Shown: positions 44,801 through 47,336 of the stretch, one piece after another
Layout: every line of letters begins with the position of its first letter
How positions within the stretch are numbered: position 1 is the first letter of the stretch
From: Azolla pinnata
Lineage: Eukaryota; Streptophyta; Polypodiopsida; Salviniales; Salviniaceae
Direction: 5' to 3'
DNA: 47,336 nt
NCBI GenBank assembly: GCA_037176905.1
Contig: JBBBWG010030842.1
Location: 1 to 47,336 of the forward strand
The notes under the pieces: generated by a model
Databases searched by the model: none
What the model saw: the letters and a program-made list of their open reading frames with translations, nothing else
Told to the model about the DNA's origin: nothing
Position numbers and translations under genes: made by a program

Positions 44801-46757
44801 AACGCAAGTTCATGGATTTGAGCTATTAGCGCAGTTCTATGTCCACCTATGTGATGAGGTGGGAACGATATGGGGATAAAAAAAAGTCGGGTGATATATG
44901 TCCAGCCACCTATTTATCACAAATGAAGCCGAGATTTAGGAAATATCTTTCACCTTGTGCAGTTCATGCTGTATTGCTGTTTCTATCACAGGTGGCCAGT
45001 CATTTGCTGCTGTTTCTAGCTGCAATACCAGAAACAATTCATAATCAGCTTTCCACTCTGCCTGTACTCAAAATCGATACCACTTCAGAACTTCACCTCA
45101 AGAAGGAGATCATAATCTACTTCATGCTTCCCAATACAATTGGCTGGAAGTGAAGGAACTGAAATCATTGCACCCTGAGAGAGAAGTTGTTTTGCGCTTG
45201 ATACCTGGCTTCGTAGCATACAGAATGCAAAGTAAGCATGTAGCAATACCGAATTTCGAACAACGGTTGTGGATCCAATGACATCAAACCTGGAAAAGGA
45301 ATCTTTGCATGTTACTTTGAAGCTCATTTCCAATCCTGTCAACGGCAGATGTGTTCCTCAGGGCCCAAAATTTGTTCTCGCTGAGCTCTTCTTGTGTAAG
45401 AATTGGAAGAAACAGTTGGACCATAAGCTGGAAATGCATCCAGAAACGAATTAAGAAAGTAAGAAACCAGAATCGGAAAGAGATGAGTGCATGGATGAGA
45501 AAGAAAGGAAGGAAGGTGATAATTCCACAGAGAGAACATGACTCGAAGCAAGTTCCGAACTGCATTCGCAATATACAATAATGAATGAACGGTTAGGAGC
45601 AACAACAATGATAGGGACGGACCTGAGCAGAAAATGACAGGCACCATCTCTCCCTAGAAAACAAGGTTTAGATTTTGACATATAGCCCGGGAGAAACGCA
45701 GAATCATGCAAAGGCAACAAGAGAATGAATGCATGGGTAAGCTCTTCTACATTCAGAAAAGAAGCGCGAGGAAGGAGAGCCTGGAGAAGAAGAGAAATGC
45801 AATAATGACAAGACTCTCACACAGGCACAGGAGTCGGAAAGAAAAAAAAAAAGAGCAACGTTTACACAGAGATTGTCGAAAACCGAATGGTGCAGCACCA
45901 TACAAGTGGATTTTAAACGAGGAAAAAGAAGCCAAGCCAGCAGGGAGGAAAGAAGAAAGGCAAGGAACCTGCTTCAGGGATTCGAAAGAAGAAGAAGAAG
46001 AAGAGAAATGCAGTAATGACAAGACTCTCACAGAGGTACAGGAAACAGAAACAAAAAAAAAGGCAACTTTTACACAGAGATTGTCGAAAGCCTAATGGAC
46101 CAGCACCATGCAAGTGGATTTTTACACAGAGATTGTCGAAAACCGAATGGAGCAGCACCATGCAAGTGGTTTTTGAACGAGGAAAAAGAAGCCAAGCCAG
46201 CACGGAGGAAGGAAGGAAGGAAGAAAGAAAGAAACCTGTTCCAGGGATTCGAAAGACGGGCCAGCCGGAAGGACGCCGAATTCTAAGAGAGCGTCCATAT
46301 CCCGAGGAGACGTGAGAGGTCCGGGCCTGAGCTTCAGGAAGTACATAAGGCGCGAGGGCGCAGAGCCAGGATTTGGTCGAGAACGGAAGGCATGGCATGC
46401 GTTGAGGCGCAGAGATCCACGCGGGGTCGTGGTGGTGTAGAGAAGGAGGAGAGGTAGGTGCTTCTGCAGCTGCTGCGGCTGCTGCTGCTGCTGCTGCTGC
46501 GGGGGAGAGGAGGAGGAGGAGGTAGCGATGTCGTCCAAGAAATCGGAGATGGGAGCGGGATCGCGGCAGAAGAAGGAGAGGAAGAGAGAAGGCGAGATGT
46601 CGAGGCCGGGGCAAGCCTTGGCCTTCAACCACGAGACACGGTCGTCGATTTCGTTCTCGACGTCTGGCGGAGGAAGAGGAGGAGGAGGAGGAGGAGGAGC
46701 AGGAGCAGGCGGAGGAGATGGAGGTGGAGCAGATGGAGGCGAATCCTCCTGGGCCAT
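2826..46757 (-). CDS. DNAH10: Axonemal dynein heavy chain, inner-arm I1 alpha type (DNAH10/DHC1-like), 72 coding exons, complete
   Basis: This is a force-producing motor of the sperm or ciliary axoneme. In the family, DNAH10 pairs with DNAH2 in the I1 (f) inner-arm dynein near the first radial spoke and controls bend shape. I joined 72 exons by protein homology and GT-AG sites; every phase agrees and the total is 13,632 nt, 4,543 residues plus TGA, close to the usual DNAH10 size of about 4,470. Order: Pro-rich head (1-174), tail (175-1098), linker (1099-1801), AAA1 P-loop GPAGTGKT (about 1896), AAA2 GPTGGGKS (2180), AAA3 GESGTAKS (2525), AAA4 GVGGSGKKS (2873), stalk and tip (about 3110-3430), AAA5, AAA6 and C-terminal domain. 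DNAH10-like signatures include [50 protein letters not shown] and LEGADWD. The start is the first ATG in the frame; no ATG occurs upstream on this strand until beyond 47000. Exon edges are my reading and could shift by a few bases. Assignment to dynein is certain; to DNAH10 rather than another axonemal class, strong. Confidence 0.95.
3474..3551. repeat. 55-bp-period direct repeat in intron 71
   Basis: TATTTCAGAAATTTACTCCA with GTA occurs at 3474 and again at 3529. Both include a CAG that resembles a splice acceptor on the plus strand, but the dynein lies on the minus strand. Confidence 0.8.
3810..5454. other. Intron 70 (1.65 kb), no recognised element
   Basis: Separates C-terminal exons 70 and 71. 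It contains a short GAAA run near 4068-4083 and a repeated GGGACAATCCA motif near 4638 and 4686. A coding-like minus-strand stretch ([20 protein letters not shown], about 4950-5040) is interrupted by stops and not identified. Confidence 0.5.
8786..8865. repeat. 25-bp tandem repeat, three copies, intron 65
   Basis: ATGAAATATGTTTATAGGAT plus TTTTT starts at 8786, 8811 and 8836, and a fourth unit begins at 8861. The three full copies are identical, so the array is recent. Confidence 0.95.
9643..12121 (-). other. DNAH10: Exons 60-64: AAA5 and buttress helices, residues about 3429-3714
   Basis: Exons: 11878-12121, 10372-10608, 10091-10225, 9861-9965, 9643-9777. Landmarks are [66 protein letters not shown] and the near-invariant [20 protein letters not shown]. 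The helix [19 protein letters not shown] plus KTLEDTLLR and the next exon form the buttress that contacts the stalk. AAA5 has no working P-loop, as usual. Intron 60 (10609-11877, 1.27 kb) separates exons 60 and 61. Confidence 0.93.
11033..11172. repeat. Dispersed repeat, copy in intron 60 (related to 32095-32245)
   Basis: See the copy in intron 23. Here the conserved core is AGAAGTTGTTGGACAACTAT through GACAAAGAACCATCATGTAG. The rest of the 1.27-kb intron (10609-11877) has no other recognised content. Confidence 0.6.
12198..13931 (-). other. DNAH10: Exons 55-59: coiled-coil stalk and microtubule-binding tip, residues about 3135-3429
   Basis: Exons: 13858-13931, 13111-13336, 12893-13024, 12511-12726, 12198-12433. 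Charged heptads rich in Glu, Lys, Ala and Gln ([38 protein letters not shown]) form helix CC1, ending at [16 protein letters not shown]. The tip is [59 protein letters not shown] and [20 protein letters not shown], at about residues 3235-3325. CC2 then returns through [17 protein letters not shown] and [20 protein letters not shown]. The tip has ordinary length, with no long insertion of the kind seen in DNAH7-like tips. Confidence 0.93.
14009..15198 (-). other. DNAH10: Exons 52-54: AAA4 and start of the stalk, residues 2867-3134
   Basis: Exons: 14893-15198, 14511-14666, 14009-14350. The P-loop region is [20 protein letters not shown], with Lys after the invariant Lys where many homologues have Gln. 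Walker B is [15 protein letters not shown], followed by [31 protein letters not shown] and [11 protein letters not shown]. The exon 54 end ([20 protein letters not shown]) begins the first heptad helix of the stalk. The stretch [12 protein letters not shown] and [18 protein letters not shown] is one of the closest matches to DNAH10. Confidence 0.95.
15273..17091 (-). other. DNAH10: Exons 47-51: AAA3, residues 2517-2866
   Basis: Exons: 16912-17091, 16634-16776, 16312-16516, 15630-15881, 15273-15542. The P-loop reads GESGTAKS at residues 2525-2532, where the usual second Gly of Walker A is Ala; axonemal AAA3 sites usually have Ser there, so the site is of the axonemal type. Walker B is [15 protein letters not shown], followed by [20 protein letters not shown] and [16 protein letters not shown], then [13 protein letters not shown], all standard AAA3 signatures. 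The last exon, [18 protein letters not shown], runs straight into the AAA4 P-loop. Confidence 0.94.
18167..19137. other. Intron 43 (0.97 kb), nothing recognised
   Basis: AT-rich sequence between the two AAA2 exons 43 and 44. I see no repeat, no long open frame and no transposon motif on either strand. Confidence 0.6.
20308..20427. repeat. Foldback hairpin: perfect 27-bp inverted repeat with 66-nt loop, intron 41
   Basis: The arm at 20308-20334 (CAGTGAAATAAGACTGTAGG then AAAAAAG) is the exact reverse complement of 20401-20427. The loop is 20335-20400. A transcript of either strand would form a stable 120-nt stem-loop the size of a small-RNA precursor. It could also be a tiny foldback transposon; flanking duplications are not obvious. 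Confidence 0.9.
21238..23542 (-). other. DNAH10: Exons 36-40: AAA1, the main ATPase site, residues 1802-2146
   Basis: AAA1 drives motility by ATP hydrolysis. Exons: 23397-23542, 23071-23308, 22557-22676, 22183-22388, 21238-21562. The segment reads [16 protein letters not shown], then [22 protein letters not shown], Walker [11 protein letters not shown] at about residues 1896-1905, Walker [10 protein letters not shown] at about 1946-1954, and sensor [21 protein letters not shown], then [12 protein letters not shown]. All catalytic residues of an active AAA1 are present. Exon 39 ends at the weak donor GG|GTCTGA, which joins SEG to [11 protein letters not shown] as expected for the family. Confidence 0.95.
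21891..21988. repeat. 64-bp-period direct repeat in intron 39
   Basis: AGGTCTACATGAACCAAAAG and AGGAGAT recur at 21955 as AGGTCTACATGAACCAGCCA and AAGAGGAGAT. Two copies only, no coding content. Confidence 0.75.
25478..25545 (+). repeat. Short interspersed repeat, copy in intron 32
   Basis: GAAAGTAGAAAGTTACTATT, TTAATGTCTTTTAGGAGGC and AAAATGACCTATAAGACCAA match the block order of the copies at 30722 and 33178. It lies just before the LINE remnant, on the same strand. Confidence 0.6.
25560..26960 (+). mobile_element. Decayed LINE (L1-like reverse transcriptase) in intron 32, antisense to the gene
   Basis: With several frameshifts and stops, the plus strand shows reverse transcriptase landmarks in order: [19 protein letters not shown] (about 25890), ALLDFKKAYD...VDWQF (about 25975), [14 protein letters not shown] (about 26050), [11 protein letters not shown] (about 26170) and an FADD-like active-site stretch (about 26295). 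Farther on, [12 protein letters not shown] (about 26715) looks like the C-terminal region. The element is clearly dead and sits entirely inside the 1,825-bp intron between linker exons 32 and 33, which explains most of that intron's length. No poly-A tail or target-site duplication was identified. Confidence 0.75.
27613..28290. repeat. Nested direct duplications in intron 30, periods about 430 and 101 bp
   Basis: AGCATACTGAAACTTCTTTT starts at 27613 and again at 28043, followed in both by TGTCTAAATGGAAGCCATTT. Inside the first copy, AGGAATCATGATTGTCCTAT with the next 65 bases occurs at about 27722 and again at 27823 with few changes. CAGGAGGAACAGACAAACCC also recurs at about 27969 and 28231. 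Confidence 0.85.
28830..29130 (+). mobile_element. LINE-like retrotransposon tail fragment in intron 29, antisense to the gene
   Basis: The plus strand can be read, with stops and shifts, as [20 protein letters not shown] and then [30 protein letters not shown] and a W-rich stretch. This composition resembles the region after the reverse transcriptase in plant L1-like LINEs. The fragment is short and decayed, and no polymerase motif survives. Confidence 0.4.
30566..30637. repeat. 36-bp tandem duplication, two copies, intron 24
   Basis: ATATTCGTGGTTCAATTTGT with TTCCAAATTCAAAG is followed directly by ATATTCGTGATTCAATTTAT with TTCCAAATTCAAA. Only a few bases differ, so the duplication is fairly young. 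Confidence 0.85.
30722..30812 (+). repeat. Short interspersed repeat, copy in intron 24
   Basis: AGAAAGAAAGAAAGAAAATT, ATATTAACATATTTTAAGAG, GCCAAATGACCTACAAGAC and TACATCTTCAATCG. This copy and the one at 33178-33260 sit on either side of exon 24, so the pair could promote recombination that removes that exon. Confidence 0.75.
30842..30863. repeat. (AT)n microsatellite, 11 units, intron 24
   Basis: An uninterrupted AT/TA run in the intron between exons 24 and 25. Confidence 0.9.
32095..32245. repeat. Dispersed repeat, copy in intron 23 (related to 11033-11172)
   Basis: AGAAGTTGTCCAGGACAACA, CAACAAAGAACCATCA and TCTCAGTCTACAAGTCAATG correspond to AGAAGTTGTTGGACAACTAT, GACAAAGAACCATCA and CTCAGTCTCGTGTTATAAGT in intron 60. 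On the minus strand both copies can read DGSL followed later by an IVV motif, so the source may once have been coding. Family not identified. Confidence 0.6.
33178..33260 (+). repeat. Short interspersed repeat, copy in intron 23
   Basis: CAGAAAGAAAGAAAGAAG, TTATATTAACTTATTTT, AAGGCCATAAGACTGGAC and TACATCTTCAATTG match, with small changes, the copy at 30722-30812 and part of 25478-25545. The shared order of blocks shows common origin. Confidence 0.75.
34842..34913. repeat. Inverted repeat, 25-bp arms with two mismatches, 22-nt loop (intron 19)
   Basis: AGATGGATTAGCCAAGAGAC continuing to 34866 pairs with TTAGAGGCTCTTGACTAATC continuing to 34913. In a transcript of either strand it would fold into a compact hairpin. 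It may be a small foldback element or chance; no target-site duplication is obvious. Confidence 0.7.
38230..39363. other. Intron 11 (1.13 kb), nothing recognised
   Basis: AT-rich intron between tail exons 11 and 12. The plus strand has a 150-codon open frame (38342-38794) whose translation is hydrophobic in its first half and matches no family I know. I do not call it a gene, because one such frame can arise by chance. Confidence 0.6.
40801..41230. repeat. Direct tandem duplication in intron 9, period about 218 bp
   Basis: Two diverged copies lie side by side. Shared blocks include TTGGGGAACAAA, AAAGGAACTTCGGCCT, CATCTTTGAAGCAAG and AATAGCCTTGATATGTC or its variant. The first copy covers about 40801-41000 and the second about 41019-41228. 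No coding potential is seen. Confidence 0.8.
44060..44850 (-). pseudogene. Decayed coding-like sequence in intron 4, family not identified
   Basis: On the minus strand several stop-separated stretches look protein-like: [76 protein letters not shown] and [18 protein letters not shown]. They follow one another over about 750 bp in shifting frames with stops, as in an old pseudogene fragment. The style faintly recalls plant F-box/kelch proteins, but I cannot name a family. It is not part of the dynein: exons 4 and 5 join in phase without it. Confidence 0.25.
45770..46300. repeat. Tandem duplication (period about 260 bp) spanning intron 1 and the exon 1 donor
   Basis: The block TTTACACAGAGATTGTCGAA occurs at 45861, 46068 and 46121. 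GAGGAAAAAGAAGCCAAGCC occurs at 45919 and 46179, 260 bp apart. ATGCAATAATGACAAGACTC at 45797 matches 46008 with one change. The right-hand copy runs into exon 1, so GGGATTCGAAAG plus the donor site (46229-46253) is repeated inside intron 1 at 45964-45988. A nested 53-bp duplication gives the third TTTACACAG copy. Confidence 0.85.
46236..46757 (-). other. DNAH10: Exon 1: start codon and Pro/Gln-rich N-terminal head (residues 1-174)
   Basis: Translation begins [12 protein letters not shown] in the context CCCCATGGC, with G at +4. Residues about 6-32 are mostly Pro, Ala and Ser, followed by [20 protein letters not shown], which resembles the short helix near the N-terminus of DNAH10 proteins. A Ser run and then a Gln run ([17 protein letters not shown]) follow, coded by a CTG-type repeat on the plus strand. 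The last 50 residues ([13 protein letters not shown] ... [18 protein letters not shown]) align with the start of the conserved DNAH10 tail, and EFGVL continues into exon 2 [11 protein letters not shown] without a gap. The donor is GAACAG|GTTTC. The Pro/Gln part has no counterpart I recognise in animal DNAH10 and is probably disordered. Confidence 0.85.
46461..46501. repeat. CTG/CAG triplet repeat inside exon 1 (poly-Gln)
   Basis: The plus strand reads GCTGCTGCGGCTGCTGCTG and continues as CTG to 46499. On the gene strand it codes a Gln run interrupted by Pro, in the N-terminal head of the dynein. Triplet repeats of this type commonly vary in length between individuals. Confidence 0.85.
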
Positions 46758-46782
46758 GGGGATTGAGATGGAGGTGGCGTTT

Positions 46783-46929
46783 GGCGATGGCGATGGAGGT
46801 GGAGGTGGCGATGGCGATGGCGATGGCGGTGGAGGCGGAGGCGGCGATGGCGATGGCGAAGGCGATGGCGAAGGCGAAGGCGAAGGCGAAGGCGATGGCG
46901 ATGGCGATGGCGATGGCGATGGCGATGGA
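46783..46929. repeat. Hexamer tandem repeat (GGCGAT/GGCGAA/GGAGGT), about 24 units
   Basis: Units of six bases, mostly GGCGAT with GGCGAA, GGAGGT and GGAGGC variants, fill this stretch just upstream of the start codon. In the dynein frame it would read Ser-Pro repeats on the gene strand, but no ATG opens that frame, so it is probably leader rather than coding. Confidence 0.9.
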
Positions 46930-46940
46930 AGCAAACCGTC

Positions 46941-46986
46941 AGAGAAGAAAGAAGAAAGAAGAAAGAAGAAAGAAGAAAGAAGAAGA
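46941..46986. repeat. Homopurine tract with 7-bp period (GAAGAAA)
   Basis: Forty-six bases without a pyrimidine on the plus strand, built from GAAGAAA units. Long mirror-like purine tracts of this kind can form triplex DNA; here it would lie at or just upstream of the dynein transcription start. Confidence 0.85.
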
Positions 46987-47071
46987 CGAAGAAGACGGAG
47001 ATTTTAATTAAAAATAATTAAGGGAGAATTACGGAAAAAAAACACGCCTAACCAGAATTATAAATTTACAT

Positions 47072-47262
47072 AGATGGAGATGGAGATGGAGCATATTAAG
47101 AAGCAGAGCAGATAAATGGAGATGGAGATGGAGCGTATTCAGAAGCAGAGCAGATAAATGGAGATGGAGATGGAGATGGAGCATATTAAGAAGCAGAGCA
47201 GATAAATGGAGATGGAGATGGAGCATATTATGAAGCAGAGCAGATAAATGGAGATGGAGATG
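47072..47262. repeat. Minisatellite, unit about 42-48 bp, four to five copies
   Basis: The unit is a run of GAGATG hexamers followed by GAGCATATTAAGAAGCAGAG and CAGATAAATG. Copies differ in the number of GAGATG hexamers and by single bases (GAGCGTATTC in the second). It lies upstream of the dynein gene, probably within 400 bp of its transcription start. Confidence 0.9.
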
Positions 47263-47336
47263 TGATTACGAACATGCAGGTTGTGTGGGAGTTGATGTGT
47301 ACAATTACCATGTGGTATATTTGGACAGCTAGGTGT

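Larger units (their letters stand above)
33290..45427 (-). other. DNAH10: Exons 2-23: N-terminal tail (DHC_N1), residues 175-1098
   Basis: The tail pairs with the partner heavy chain and binds intermediate chains and the doublet. Exons: 45290-45427, 45097-45204, 44954-45019, 43690-43857, 43356-43433, 42384-42524, 41959-42194, 41711-41876, 40404-40578, 39364-39458, 38113-38229, 37871-37981, 37293-37478, 36958-37143, 36755-36862, 36267-36325, 35951-36131, 35149-35271, 34517-34591, 34303-34368, 33669-33730, 33290-33416. Small exons 2-4 were found by aligning [19 protein letters not shown]+[10 protein letters not shown] and [17 protein letters not shown] to the DNAH10 N-terminus; they lie in sequence that otherwise looks non-coding. 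Later landmarks are [77 protein letters not shown] and [19 protein letters not shown], all classic dynein-tail motifs. Exon 6 uses the acceptor CTAG|TATGCAG rather than the TGCAG seven bases later, because only that keeps the frame. Confidence 0.88.
46758..46996 (-). promoter_or_regulatory. Likely 5' UTR and core promoter: pyrimidine-rich leader without upstream ATG
   Basis: Read on the gene strand this stretch is almost all C and T, ending in repeated CTTCTTT. Plant promoters often have such pyrimidine patches close to the transcription start. There is no ATG on the gene strand between the start codon and about 47000, so scanning ribosomes would reach 46757 first. An AT-rich block (TTTTAATTAAAAATAA, 47003-47018) could act as a TATA-like element, but the transcription start is not determined from sequence. 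Confidence 0.4.

Noticed and set aside
45085..45342. Single 85-codon exon spanning exons 2-3
   Set aside because: Homology to the DNAH10 tail requires SNMQRFLFQ joined directly to [10 protein letters not shown], so the middle part is an intron that happens to stay open.
46122..46934. Longer dynein N-terminus with a Ser-Pro repeat starting near 46934
   Set aside because: That frame opens only with TTG; the first ATG is at 46757, so the Ser-Pro repeat is probably untranslated leader.
46528..47007. Plus-strand Gly/Asp-rich open frame opposite exon 1
   Set aside because: It is a translation of the GGCGAT and GGA repeats on the strand opposite the real exon; no conserved protein features.
47029..47226. 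Leu/His repeat open frame on the minus strand
   Set aside because: It is the minisatellite read in one frame.

Overview
The window holds one very large eukaryotic gene on the minus strand, with repeats and decayed retroelement pieces in its introns and flanks. I read it as a complete axonemal dynein heavy chain: start codon at 46757, stop codon ending at 2826, and 72 coding exons whose splice phases all agree. The exons sum to 13,632 nt, which is 4,543 residues plus a stop. The best family match is DNAH10, the alpha heavy chain of the two-headed inner-arm dynein I1 (dynein f; DHC1 in Chlamydomonas). The match comes from recognising conserved stretches across the tail, motor, stalk and C-terminal domains, not from a database search.

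Organism: the host must build motile cilia or flagella. AT-rich introns of about 60 to 1,800 bp, TGCAG-type acceptors, a pyrimidine-rich leader, L1-like LINE remnants and GA-rich microsatellites fit a land plant with swimming sperm (bryophyte, lycophyte or similar). This is inference; no species marker is present.

Layout, low to high coordinate. 1-2825: 3' flank with no recognised gene, a CT microsatellite, a degenerate 40-47 bp minisatellite and a CAG-rich tract just past the stop. 2826-9552: exons 72-65, C-terminal domain and AAA6. 9643-12121: exons 64-60, buttress helices and AAA5. 12198-13931: exons 59-55, coiled-coil stalk and microtubule-binding tip. 14009-17091: AAA4 and AAA3. 17449-21079: AAA2. 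21238-23542: AAA1, the main ATPase site. 24039-31478: linker. 33290-45427: N-terminal tail. 46236-46757: exon 1, a Pro/Gln-rich head found at the start of this protein. 46758-47336: a leader and upstream region dominated by hexamer and GA repeats and a minisatellite.

Introns carry a decayed LINE (intron 32), a second LINE-like tail (intron 29), a short repeat family in three introns, several direct tandem duplications, and two foldback hairpins, one with a perfect 27-bp stem. One tandem duplication in intron 1 copies the 3' end of exon 1 together with its splice donor. I found no second intact gene, no RNA gene and no evidence of a novel multi-gene system.
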